Assembly: GCF_015351395.1 (NCBI RefSeq)
Contig: NZ_JADKPV010000003.1
Span: 62,001-126,000 of the forward strand
DNA from: Savagea serpentis
GTDB lineage: Bacteria > Bacillota > Bacilli > Bacillales_A > Planococcaceae
Reading direction: 5' to 3'
DNA: 64,000 nt
Positions 28,455 through 36,862 of this stretch are shown piece by piece; the first letter of the stretch is position 1; each line of letters starts with the position of its first letter. The translations under genes and the position numbers were made by a program. The notes under the pieces were generated by a model that searched no databases, had not been told where the DNA came from, and saw nothing but the letters and a program-made list of their open reading frames with translations.

Positions 28455-28802
28455 CTACGACTTCATACGTAGTTGTCGCTCGTACGCTGGATCTAAAATG
28501 CCTTCTCTTCCATCATGAATAATCGGTAAAACGATCCCTTTTTGCAATGTTTTAAATTCTGTTGGACGCATGAAGGAGCGGACGTATAATTCCGTATATG
28601 GTGCTTCTACTAGTTTGACGAGAATACGGATTTCTTGTGCAACATCCCCTTGACACATCGGTCCGCCTCCTCCAACTTGAATTTCGCCAAGCATTTCCGC
28701 TTGTGCAAGTCGTCCTTTTTTCATCATTGTACGTTTTTGCATCATTTGCCAGACGAGCGTTCCTACGATGATGAGTAAAATGACGATGATCGCAAGCTTC
28801 AT
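28455..28802 (-). CDS. Membrane-anchored protein of unknown function
   Basis: A 115-aa protein with one N-terminal transmembrane helix (LAIIVILLIIVGTLVWQMM), then a soluble part with a glycine-rich turn (QVGGGGPMCQGD) and a conserved-looking IRILVKLVEAPYTELYVRSF segment. It overlaps the ribokinase stop by 4 bp and is second in that operon. I do not recognise a family. A role linked to ribokinase is not implied by its sequence. Confidence 0.6.
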   Translation of the reverse strand: MKLAIIVILLIIVGTLVWQMMQKRTMMKKGRLAQAEMLGEIQVGGGGPMCQGDVAQEIRILVKLVEAPYTELYVRSFMRPTEFKTLQKGIVLPIIHDGREGILDPAYERQLRMKS

Positions 28803-29725
28803 AGGCTTTCCCTTCTCTCTTGAAACCGCTCCACTTCTTTACGTGTCGGCATCCCTTCTTGCACACCGCGCTTTGTCACTTTTAATGCTGCGACCGTATT
28901 CGCAAAGTGAGCCGCTCCCACAAACGATAATCCTTCAACAAGTCCCGTCGCAAGTGCCCCCGCAAAACAATCTCCCGCTCCAATCGTCTCAACCGCTGCA
29001 ACGCGAATCGGTTGGATTTCTGTTACACTTACTCCTTCGCAGACGAAGAGTGATTCAGACCCTCTTTTAAAAATCGCTCGTTCAATGTCGTACTGTTTCA
29101 ATGTTTGCATCGCTCGACGGGCTGTCTTTTCATCATGTACAGAAAAGCCGACGACTTGTTCCGTTTCAACTTCATTCGGTACGATGCAGTCTGCAGCATG
29201 TAATAATGATTTGGTAAGGCGAGCGACGGGAGCGGGATCTAAAATGACAACCATGCCGAGCTCTTTCGCCACTTCCATTGCACGCAATACGCTCGCTTCC
29301 GGTGTTTCCAACTGAACAAGCAATATTTGGGCTCCTTCAAAATGACGCACTGCCCGCTCGACAGATGGGACAGATTTTTCTACATTTGCGCCTGGTACGT
29401 ATAAAATCGTATTATCGCCTCGCTCCGTCAACAAAATCGCCGTCTGTCCTGTACGAACACCTCGCAAACGTTCTACTTCAGTGTGGTCGACGCCATTTTG
29501 CGCAAGACCTTCCACTAAACGCTCTCCGTACGCATCTTCCCCGACAGCACCGATCATCGCAACACGACGACCGAGCCTCGCTGCCGCAACTGCTTGATTC
29601 GCTCCTTTTCCACCTGCATACTCTTCAATCGATGAACCTTCTAACGTTTCCCCTTCTTGTGGAAAATACGGAATATGCGTTACGACGTCCATATTTAAAC
29701 TACCCATTACACAAATTTCAACCAT
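28799..29725 (-). CDS. rbsK: Ribokinase
   Basis: It phosphorylates D-ribose at O5, feeding the pentose phosphate pathway. The 308-aa PfkB-family protein shows CVMGSLNMDVVTHI, the substrate motif YAGGKGANQAVAAARLG and the catalytic-base motif ETIGAGDCFAGALATGL near the C-terminus. No ribose transporter or rbsD is adjacent. Upstream, 11 bp away on the same strand, is the L-asparaginase gene, so they are probably co-transcribed. Confidence 0.9.
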   Translation of the reverse strand: MVEICVMGSLNMDVVTHIPYFPQEGETLEGSSIEEYAGGKGANQAVAAARLGRRVAMIGAVGEDAYGERLVEGLAQNGVDHTEVERLRGVRTGQTAILLTERGDNTILYVPGANVEKSVPSVERAVRHFEGAQILLVQLETPEASVLRAMEVAKELGMVVILDPAPVARLTKSLLHAADCIVPNEVETEQVVGFSVHDEKTARRAMQTLKQYDIERAIFKRGSESLFVCEGVSVTEIQPIRVAAVETIGAGDCFAGALATGLVEGLSFVGAAHFANTVAALKVTKRGVQEGMPTRKEVERFQERRESL

Positions 29726-29736
29726 ATACGTTCCTC

Positions 29737-30720
29737 CTAATACTGTTCAAAATACGTTTGAATCGTTGCGACATCTTTCGTTTGATGCAACGCTAATTTT
29801 AATAAAATACGTGCTTTTTGAGGAGAGAGCGTATCCGTCGTCACAAATGGAATGTGCGCATACGCATCGATTGGAATGACGACTCCCGAACCGACACGAC
29901 TACTCATCGCCACGACGACCCCTGCCTCAACAGCTCGCTCAATCGCCTCTTCTTCTAGCGGACTACAACGCCCCGCTCCTGTCCCCGCAATGACGATTCC
30001 TTCCGCTCCCGCTGCGACGAGCGCGTCAATCATGATACCATCTGCCCCTGCATAGGAATAAACGATATCGACTCGTGGAAGCGCGTCAAACGACTCATTT
30101 GCCCACATACTTTGTGCAGTATGCTTCCGAACCGGTCGATGTAAAAGACGGACGCGGTAATCTGGATCGACGGTTCCAAGCGGGCCCGCATTCATCGACT
30201 GAAACGTTTGCAGACGATACGTATTCGTCTTCGACACATCGCGCGCACTCCACACTTCATTATTCAATACGACGAGCACGCCGAAACCATTCGCTTCAGA
30301 AGATGCTGCTACTTGTATCGCATTTAATACGTTCATCGAGGCATCGGTACTCAAGCCTGAAAATGGACGTTGTGCTCCTGTGACCACAATCGGCTTCTCA
30401 CTCGGCACCGTCATGTGTAAAAAATACGCTGTTTCTTCCAACGTATTCGTTCCGTGCGTAATGACGACACCGTCATACGCTTCTTCTAAAATGGCAGTCA
30501 CACGTTCTCTCAACAATACCCAGTGGCGGTCATCGATAACCGTACTGCTGAAATTGGAAAGTTGCTCTACATCGACTTTCGCAAAGCGTTGTAACTCTGG
30601 TAGGGATGCTACGATGTCTTCCCCACGATAATGACCCGATACGTAATTGCGCACGTCAAGTCGATCGTCATGATGCGCCGAAATCGTACCACCTGTCGCA
30701 ATCACTTTAATTCGTTTCAT
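29737..30720 (-). CDS. ansA: L-asparaginase
   Basis: It hydrolyses asparagine to aspartate and ammonia. The 327-aa protein has the nucleophile motif VIATGGTISA and the second conserved block VITHGTNTLEETAYFLHMT, with GAQRPF and the C-terminal dimer motif SRVGSG. It has no signal peptide, so it is cytoplasmic. The ATG at 30720 is six bases after AAGGGGAG; the ATG two codons earlier abuts the ribosome site. No aspartase gene is adjacent, unlike the B. subtilis ansAB operon; an aspA lies separately near 58 kb. Confidence 0.93.
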   Translation of the reverse strand: MKRIKVIATGGTISAHHDDRLDVRNYVSGHYRGEDIVASLPELQRFAKVDVEQLSNFSSTVIDDRHWVLLRERVTAILEEAYDGVVITHGTNTLEETAYFLHMTVPSEKPIVVTGAQRPFSGLSTDASMNVLNAIQVAASSEANGFGVLVVLNNEVWSARDVSKTNTYRLQTFQSMNAGPLGTVDPDYRVRLLHRPVRKHTAQSMWANESFDALPRVDIVYSYAGADGIMIDALVAAGAEGIVIAGTGAGRCSPLEEEAIERAVEAGVVVAMSSRVGSGVVIPIDAYAHIPFVTTDTLSPQKARILLKLALHQTKDVATIQTYFEQY

Positions 30721-30762
30721 GTCCATCTCCCCTTTTTCTTTTCATATAAAATCGGCCAGGTA

Positions 30763-31683
30763 TTCAAGACAAAAATTTTAAATCAAGCAAAACTTAACGA
30801 TCTACATTACAAGCAATTACATGGACACGAATGGTCTTTGATTGAATTTAAACTTCCAGAATATGACCTTGTGTGGAATCGAGATTATTCACTAACCGGA
30901 AATCAATTTAGCGTAAATACATTAGATGGTCGTATCAAGCTAAAATATGAACGTAAAGCCATGAAGAAGTATTTTAATGGCACTTGGAAATTTGGTACTG
31001 CTAAGTTAGTGCATAAATTTCAAAAGTGGTTTTTGCATATTCCCGTGACGAAAGATTTTTCAGAACTTGATTATACCGACGTAAATAATATTGTTGGCAT
31101 AGACTTAGGAATTAACTTTCTTGCAACTGCTTATGACAGTCAAGGGAAAACTACATTTTACAATGGAAAAATTGTAAAACATAAACGTGGTAAGTTTAAA
31201 GTGACTCGCAAACAACTTCAAAAGAAACAGACTCCATCTGCTCGTAAAAAACTAAAACAAATAGGGTCAAGAGAAAACCGTTATGTAACGGATGTAAACC
31301 ATCAAGTTACGAAGGCACTCGTTGAGAAATACCGTAGAGGTACGATGTTTGTTTTGGAAGACTTGACAGGTATTCGTTCCGCAACTGAAAAAGTACGAGT
31401 AAAAAATCGCTATGTTTCTGTTTCTTGGGCTTTCTATCAATTCCGGCAATTGCTTGAATATAAAGCTCAATTAAATGGACAGAAGGTAATAGTCGTAGAC
31501 CCAAAATACACTTCTCAAACGTGCCCTAAATGTGGACATGTTGAAAAAGCGAATCGAAACAAGGAATTACATTTGTTTAAGTGTAAAAACTGCCAATACG
31601 AATCAAATGATGACCGTGTTGGCGCAATGAATCTACACCGTAAAGGAATTGAACATATTGGTGTAGTTACCGCAGGAGTATAG
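30763..31683 (+). pseudogene. tnpB: 5'-truncated tnpB (IS200/IS605-type RNA-guided nuclease)
   Basis: This is the C-terminal two thirds of a TnpB protein; the N-terminal 100-150 residues and any tnpA are missing. The open frame extends back to 30631, but TnpB-like sequence starts only near 30763, right next to the ansA start region. RuvC residues remain: Asp in NIVGIDLGINFLA, Glu in MFVLEDLTGI and Asp in ESNDDRVGAMNL, plus the zinc ribbon CPKCGHV...CKNCQYE. The truncation should abolish activity unless the fragment serves another role. Confidence 0.85.
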
Positions 31684-31880
31684 CTCTTGCGGTAGGGGCG
31701 AAGTCAACCGTCCTTGTGTTCCACCACACGAAGGTAGGAGGTCTTAACAACCATTCGCACTACTGGGTAGGAACAAGCGTAATTGCACTCTATGAGGGTA
31801 GAGGCACTGCTGTAATTTGGTAGACGCAAGCCCCCACTTCAAACAGACCGCAAGGTCGTTAAGTGGCGGGTTGTTGACTA
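31669..31880 (+). ncRNA. IS605-type right end with omega-RNA (reRNA) scaffold
   Basis: Past the tnpB stop is about 200 bp with hairpins typical of the TnpB guide-RNA scaffold. ACCGCAGGAG pairs with CTCTTGCGGT across the stop codon. A terminal stem CCCCCACTT/AAGTGGCGGG encloses GACCGCAAGGTC, and GTTGTTGAC follows at the element end near 31879. The downstream chromosomal bases, which would be the guide, are the terminator of the next gene. Whether it is transcribed is unknown. Confidence 0.6.
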
Positions 31881-31885
31881 TACAC

Positions 31886-31921
31886 AAAAAGCCTTAGCAC
31901 CGATGTCGATGCTAAGGCTCG
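31886..31921 (-). terminator. Terminator after mmsA
   Basis: On the minus strand AGCCTTAGCA pairs perfectly with TGCTAAGGCT and a T-run follows. The insertion-sequence right end abuts it. Confidence 0.85.
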
Positions 31922-31927
31922 TAACAT

Positions 31928-33427
31928 TTAGTTACTTGGGAAAGCGAAGCTCATTTCTTTGTCGTCAGATTCTTTTAACCAACGCTCTGAAATTGTTTTC
32001 GTTTTCGTGAAGAAGCGTGCTTGGTCTGGACCGAACATGTGGCCATCTCCGAAGCGTGACGCTTTGAATCCAGCGAAGTTGTAGTATCCAACTGGAATTG
32101 GAATTGGAACGTTAACGCCAACCATACCGACTTCGATTTCTGTCGTGAATTGACGTGCGGCGTATCCGCTATTTGTAAAGATCGTTACCCCGTTACCGAG
32201 TTCGTGATCATTAATAATTTGAATCGCTTCATCTAAATCTTTCGTGCGGACGATATTACGAACCGGTCCGAAAATTTCATTTTCATGGACATACATGCCT
32301 GGTTTCACATGATCAAACAATGTTGGCCCAATGAAGAATCCTTTTCCTTCTGTTGTAATCGGCGCTTTACGACCATCGACAACGAGTTCAGCACCTTCTG
32401 CTTCCCCTTTATCGATTGCAGCTAAAATAGAATCTTTCGCTTGTTGCGAAATAACTGCACCGTAGTCCGAGTTTTCCGAAGCAGGTCCTACTTTTAACGC
32501 TTCGACTTTCTCTTTAATTAATGGTAAAAGACGGTCTGCTGTACCTTCTCCAACTGCAACGAGTGTTGAAATCGCCATACAACGTTGTGACGCTGCACCG
32601 TATCCCGCGCTGACGAACGAGTTCGCCACTTGCTCGAGATCCGCATCAGGCATAACGACCATATTGTTTTTACCGCCACCGAATGCCGAGACACGCTTAC
32701 CGTGCTTTGAACCGACTTCGTAAATGATTTTTGCGACAGGTGTTGAACCGACGAATGAAATCGCATGCACTTTCGGGTTTTCTAAAAGCTCGTCAACCGC
32801 TGTTTTATCACCGTTCACGACTGTCCAAATGCCATCTGGTAAACCGGCTTGCTTCCAAAGTTCAGAAATGAACAATGCTGTCATCGGAACTTTTTCAGAC
32901 GCTTTCAAAATGACTGCGTTACCGACTGCTACCGCCATGCTCGTTTGCGCAAGTGGTACCATGATTGGGAAGTTGAACGGCGCAATCGCTGTGACAACTC
33001 CGAGTGGATAACGTGCAGAATACGCGTTAATATTTCCGCCAACGTTAACAGAATACTCCCCTTTTACTAATTGTGGAGCACCGATTGCTAAGTCAACCGA
33101 TTCTAAACCACGCATAATTTCGCCTTCTGCATCGTCCATCGTCTTTCCAGACTCTTGACAAATAACTTCAGCGAGCTTCGTTTTATTTTCCATCATTAAA
33201 TTACGGAAATTCATTACAATATTCGCACGACGCGCAACGCTCATATCGCGCCAAGCTGGAAATGCGGCTTCCGCTGCATCGATTGCTTCTTTAACTTCAT
33301 CTCGTGATGCGAATGGTACTTTCGCGATCACTTCCCCAGTTGCTGGATTGTAGACGTCCCCAAATCGTCCGCTTTTACCAGAAACTTTTTCCCCACCAAT
33401 AAAGTGTGTCAACTCTTGTACTGTCAT
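31928..33427 (-). CDS. mmsA: CoA-acylating methylmalonate-semialdehyde dehydrogenase
   Basis: It oxidises methylmalonate or malonate semialdehyde to propionyl-CoA or acetyl-CoA with NAD, in valine or inositol breakdown. The 499-aa aldehyde dehydrogenase has the family block TAIAPFNFPIMVPL, the GSTPVAKIIYEVG cofactor region and the catalytic Cys in YGAASQRCMAIST, diagnostic of MmsA/IolA. No iol genes are nearby. Since AcnD/PrpF could use propionyl-CoA-derived methylcitrate, a role in valine catabolism is more likely than inositol use. Confidence 0.93.
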   Translation of the reverse strand: MTVQELTHFIGGEKVSGKSGRFGDVYNPATGEVIAKVPFASRDEVKEAIDAAEAAFPAWRDMSVARRANIVMNFRNLMMENKTKLAEVICQESGKTMDDAEGEIMRGLESVDLAIGAPQLVKGEYSVNVGGNINAYSARYPLGVVTAIAPFNFPIMVPLAQTSMAVAVGNAVILKASEKVPMTALFISELWKQAGLPDGIWTVVNGDKTAVDELLENPKVHAISFVGSTPVAKIIYEVGSKHGKRVSAFGGGKNNMVVMPDADLEQVANSFVSAGYGAASQRCMAISTLVAVGEGTADRLLPLIKEKVEALKVGPASENSDYGAVISQQAKDSILAAIDKGEAEGAELVVDGRKAPITTEGKGFFIGPTLFDHVKPGMYVHENEIFGPVRNIVRTKDLDEAIQIINDHELGNGVTIFTNSGYAARQFTTEIEVGMVGVNVPIPIPVGYYNFAGFKASRFGDGHMFGPDQARFFTKTKTISERWLKESDDKEMSFAFPSN

Positions 33428-33686
33428 GTAGATCTCTCCCTTATCAAATTCTCTTTTCAGATTATTCTAACATTTATAGCCAGAACAAGTAAAGAATTCC
33501 GACTTCCCAATCCGCCTACAAAAAAGCGCTTACAAAACATAAAAAATAAAAAAGCAACTTCCCTTACAGCGATAAATGCTTCTATCTGAATAGGTATTCA
33601 TTTCCTCTCATATAATATATCATATTCTTTTCTGCAAGTATACCCCAATTTTTAACTCTTACAAAATCAACATTATTATAAATACA
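33428..33686. other. Intergenic region upstream of mmsA
   Basis: No gene is visible. It holds a cre-like box and a weak promoter on the minus strand (TTTACT, 18 bp, TAGAAT near 33465-33495). Confidence 0.4.
33521..33534 (-). promoter_or_regulatory. cre-like CcpA box upstream of mmsA
   Basis: TGTAAGCGCTTTTT on the minus strand matches the cre consensus TGNAANCGNTNNCA except for the last two bases. Its position about 95 bp before the mmsA start would suit catabolite control, but the 3' half is imperfect. Confidence 0.3.
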
Positions 33687-33727
33687 AAAGCATTCCTTGA
33701 ATATACAAGAGTAAAGGAATGCTTTCA
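33685..33727 (-). terminator. Terminator after the coiled-coil gene
   Basis: On the minus strand AAAGCATTCCTT pairs with AAGGAATGCTTT around a 15-nt loop, followed by TTTTG. Confidence 0.8.
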
Positions 33728-33731
33728 TTTA

Positions 33732-34403
33732 TTATTCTTCTTCAACTTGTTCTTCCGAGTCAGGCTGCAACACTTCCCCTAAACGCTCGCCAAGCTGATC
33801 GGTTATGTCAGAAATGCGTTTGTCGAGGTTTGCGAGCTTTTTCCCTTTTGCTTCTGCCGTCGGGTCGACATCCCAGAAACGATGCGCATCTAGTTCGAGT
33901 TCAATTTTAATCGTATTGCGCTCGCCGTCGAGTATGCTTTTAGACTGGTTCAACAATTGCATTTGATCGAGTGAAACCCCATGTTCAATAAGCCTGTCTG
34001 TCGTTTCCTCCGACTTTTTCTCTTGCGGTTTTTCCTTTTCCTTCTTTAATTCTTCCAATGCTTGCTCTCGCTCTTTCATCTGCTGCTTCAGCATGTTCAT
34101 CTCGACGTCTTGAATTTGCTTGTCGATTTCTTTCAACTGTTCTTTAATGGTCGACAATTCCATACCCTTTTCCAGCGTCCGTTCAATCAAGTTGCTACGC
34201 ATTTCTTGAATTTGCTCCCGCTTCTTCATCAACTGATCCATCACATTCGATTGACTTTTTGAAGAATCAAACAATTGACGCGCTTGAGCTCCGATTTGAA
34301 TACGATCCCCTTGCTTCGGCTGAAACGTCACCGTCTTCTCCGTCACATACGGATGACTCACCCTCTGCACACTTGGCTCTCTATGACTTAAAACAACCTT
34401 CAC
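33732..34403 (-). CDS. Coiled-coil protein of unknown function
   Basis: A 223-aa soluble, highly charged protein. After RIQIGAQARQLFDSSK comes a long heptad-rich region (about residues 55-135) dominated by Glu, Lys and Gln, then a more compact C-terminal part with ELDAHRFWDVDPTAEAKGK. The start is a GTG just after GGGGGTGA. I do not recognise a family. The short N-terminal stretch resembles the DRVEIS-type motif in flagellar accessory proteins, but this is weak. Confidence 0.55.
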   Translation of the reverse strand: MKVVLSHREPSVQRVSHPYVTEKTVTFQPKQGDRIQIGAQARQLFDSSKSQSNVMDQLMKKREQIQEMRSNLIERTLEKGMELSTIKEQLKEIDKQIQDVEMNMLKQQMKEREQALEELKKEKEKPQEKKSEETTDRLIEHGVSLDQMQLLNQSKSILDGERNTIKIELELDAHRFWDVDPTAEAKGKKLANLDKRISDITDQLGERLGEVLQPDSEEQVEEE

Positions 34404-34463
34404 CCCGTCACCCCCTTATCCTAAGTCTATTATACCTAAATTTTACCTTAAAAGAAAAATAAT

Positions 34464-34763
34464 TCAATCATTTTTGTTGTATTCCCTTTGGAATGATTGA
34501 ATCATCTCTTGGACATCCTTTTCACTATAGCCAGTCAACATACTCAACGTGGTGACATCTAGACCATTGCGATAACCATTGAAAATAATATTTTTATTTG
34601 CTTCTATTATGCCTTCTTCTTTACCTTTCGTCATCGCATAGCGCATTTTAGATTCTACATCTAAAATGGTTTTGAGTCGTGAAGTGTAAGCCATTCTCAT
34701 TTCAGGAGTGGCGCTCAATTCGTCCCATGCCTCGAATGCTTCCATTAAACGTTCATCTTTCAT
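34464..34763 (-). pseudogene. Partial duplicate of the Rpn-family nuclease C-terminus
   Basis: A 99-residue frame nearly identical to the C-terminal part of the neighbouring Rpn gene: MKDERLMEAFEAWDELSATP through MTKGKEEG, then NIIFNGYRNGLDV. It lacks the nuclease domain and about 24 residues of the Gly/Glu/Lys repeat. The DNA differs at only a few positions over about 130 bp, so the duplication is recent. A GGGGAG eight bases before the ATG means it might still be translated. Confidence 0.75.
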
Positions 34764-34827
34764 TGCTAATCTCCCCTATTCAATAAACTCGAGATTTTGT
34801 TATGCATGATTGACAATCGATTACCGC

Positions 34828-35862
34828 TTACTCCGTTTCTTTTTCAAACGATTCTATGATTCTTTCAACCTCTTGCTCGCTATATCCTGTCAACATGCTT
34901 AACATAGCGACATCTAGTCCATTGCGATAGCCATTGAAAATGATATTTTTATTTGTTTCGATTGCTCCTTGTTCAATTCCTTCTTTTATGCCTACTGCTC
35001 TACCTTCTTTCCTTCCTTGTTCTTTCCCTTCTTTTATACCTTCTGCTCTCCCCTCTTCTTTTCCTTTCGTCATCGCATAGCGCATTTTAGATTCTACATC
35101 TAAAATGGTTTTGAGTCGTGAAGTGTAAGCCATTCTCATTTCAGGTGTTGCACTCAATTCGTCCCATGCCTCGAATGCTTCCATTAAACGTTCGTCTTTC
35201 ATTGCTAACGCCTCCAATTCTTTATAAATTTCATCGTACACACGCTGCTTCCTTGCATCGACCATTCCTAACAATAAGAGCCATCGCACTAAAAGATCAT
35301 CCCACGGATCAAGGGTTTCCTCATGCCACGCTTGAATGAACTTCTTCATCTCGATAAAATGAAATTCAAGTACGTCATCTTCAGGATGAAGTCGTTTCAG
35401 TACCGTATCTTCATATAAGTGATACGTACTGTGATAATAATCCGTTTGCGAAAACAATGTAAAATCACAAATGTTAATCGTAATGGTCGGGCGCAAATCT
35501 TGATACATTTCGCCTCGGCGTAACTGTTCGGAAAACAATCGCGACCAATAATATAATGTGCGCTTCACCATGTCATTTTGATTCGACAGCTGCATCTCAA
35601 TATTAATGAAATCACCCGTTTGAGTGCGGACGACGATGTCTAAGCGCGATTGCTTATCCTCTACAAATTGCCCGCCGACTTCTTGGTCGATAAAAACAAT
35701 CTCTCGGATCGTAGCGCGACCAGTTTTTTGTAAAATCGCATTCAAAAATACGACGGTAATTTCTTTATTTTTCTCGCTTCCAAACAATTGTTTAAATGCG
35801 TAATCTATTTTTAAATCCATTAACTTCTCTAATGGCATTCGCCGTAAAGCACGTTTACTCAT
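34828..35862 (-). CDS. Rpn-family recombination-promoting nuclease / putative transposase
   Basis: A 344-aa PD-(D/E)XK nuclease of the Rpn (YhgA-like) family, which promotes RecA-independent gene transfer in E. coli. The N-terminus has DYAFKQLFGSEKNKE, and the nuclease core has SRLDIVVRTQTGDFINIEMQ with the D...ExQ pattern. The middle has FTLFSQTDYYHSTYHLYE. The tail (about residues 268-300) has repeated EG(I/R)KEG units, typical of the family and prone to copy-number change. The C-terminal YSEQEVERIIE segment is also typical. An extended -10 TGGTATAAT is about 105 bp upstream. Confidence 0.85.
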   Translation of the reverse strand: MSKRALRRMPLEKLMDLKIDYAFKQLFGSEKNKEITVVFLNAILQKTGRATIREIVFIDQEVGGQFVEDKQSRLDIVVRTQTGDFINIEMQLSNQNDMVKRTLYYWSRLFSEQLRRGEMYQDLRPTITINICDFTLFSQTDYYHSTYHLYEDTVLKRLHPEDDVLEFHFIEMKKFIQAWHEETLDPWDDLLVRWLLLLGMVDARKQRVYDEIYKELEALAMKDERLMEAFEAWDELSATPEMRMAYTSRLKTILDVESKMRYAMTKGKEEGRAEGIKEGKEQGRKEGRAVGIKEGIEQGAIETNKNIIFNGYRNGLDVAMLSMLTGYSEQEVERIIESFEKETE

Positions 35863-35868
35863 CTCATC

Positions 35869-36249
35869 ATCTCCTCTGTTGCATTTGGGATGACTTCGAT
35901 TTTCTCACTCTTTTTCAGACAAAAACCACCTATATCTCTTTCAAACAGCCATATATATCCATATTATACCACGAATATAGATTGTGAGAATATCAATGAA
36001 GTCCATTCCCAAACGAATGAATATCCAAATTAGCCGATTCTATCATTTGGAATCACCACTTTAATCGAGGAACAAAAAGGAACACTTGTTCTTATTACAA
36101 AAAATTTAAAACAAATGGGCAAGAGTAAAACGGTGCTTTTTAAAAATAAGTCCTAAAATTAAATTTTTGCATTCAAAATCATCTGGTTTCGCACTTATAT
36201 CTATTAATCTAAAAATGAGCCACACTATGATTTAAAAGATTTTTCTAGC
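35869..36249. other. AT-rich intergenic region between the Rpn and AbrB-like genes
   Basis: No gene is visible on either strand. It holds the probable Rpn promoter (TGGTATAAT, minus strand, -10 at 35963-35968) and imperfect GGAACA/TGTTC repeats around 36068-36096 with no clear role. Confidence 0.4.
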
Positions 36250-36290
36250 AAAAAACATGAAACCAAACAATGTTGGCTTCATGTTTCATA
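36250..36290 (-). terminator. Terminator after the AbrB-like gene
   Basis: On the minus strand AAACATGAAGCC pairs with GGTTTCATGTTT (one G.T pair), followed by TTTTTG. Confidence 0.82.
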
Positions 36291-36305
36291 TAACGCATAT
36301 TCGAT

Positions 36306-36452
36306 TTAATGAGTGACGACAGGTATGAGTACGAGGGAGTCGTTTTCGATTTGAATTTCGAAAGCGTATGTTCCTTCTGGTAACCGGTCGAGCAGTTGTT
36401 GGGGCAGGCGAATGCCATAGTCGTCGCCGATTTTTTCAAACTGGAATATCAT
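36306..36452 (-). CDS. Small AbrB/MazE-like DNA-binding protein
   Basis: A 48-aa protein, MIFQFEKIGDDYGIRLPQQL..., with the swapped-hairpin AbrB pattern (KIGDDYGIRLPQQLLDRL, then a beta strand YAFEIQIENDSLVLIPV). A ribosome site GGAGAGGAG lies ahead of the ATG and a terminator follows the stop. Proteins of this size are usually MazE-type antitoxins or small regulators. No toxin gene is adjacent, so it may be an orphan. Confidence 0.65.
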   Translation of the reverse strand: MIFQFEKIGDDYGIRLPQQLLDRLPEGTYAFEIQIENDSLVLIPVVTH

Positions 36453-36577
36453 AAAAAATCTCCTCTCCTACGACGGACGAGCCGTCGAATTGATTTCTTC
36501 ACGACTACGATACCATCCGCTCTATACATCATTATGTATATCACTTGAAGTTACTCAATATTTTGAGATTTTCGAAC

Positions 36578-36769
36578 TTACGAAAATGCGCCACTCATAT
36601 AAAGAATAAAAACTCCAATCAATACAAGGATGAATCCAATCGTGTATTGCCAAATCATACTGCGGTCGCCAAAAATGAAACGGACAATCACCCAACTACG
36701 TCCAACGATGACGAGGATAAGACCGAGAGAAAAGATGAGGATACCTATCCATAATAAATATTGTTCCAT
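36578..36769 (-). CDS. Small two-helix membrane protein
   Basis: A 63-aa protein with two hydrophobic helices (about residues 5-22 and 41-60) joined by a basic loop (RSWVIVRFIFGDRSMIW). AAGGAGGAG lies just upstream of the ATG. No family was recognised. It lies between the AbrB-like gene and the acyl-CoA dehydrogenase operon, with no shared terminator visible. Confidence 0.6.
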   Translation of the reverse strand: MEQYLLWIGILIFSLGLILVIVGRSWVIVRFIFGDRSMIWQYTIGFILVLIGVFILYMSGAFS

Positions 36770-36862
36770 ACACTACTCCTCCTTTGTTTTCATCATAAAA
36801 GAACCGCTCTCCTTCCACAACAAAAACGGAAAGAAAGGATTCTCCCCTTCTTTCCGCTCGTA

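Noticed and set aside
28552-28866. 104-aa minus-strand ORF
   Set aside because: It is a shadow of the 115-aa membrane protein and the ribokinase end; Arg/Ser/Thr-rich composition and no ribosome site.
30631-30762. N-terminal extension of the tnpB frame
   Set aside because: This stretch is antisense to the ansA 5' end and shows no TnpB-like sequence, so it is an accidental open frame.
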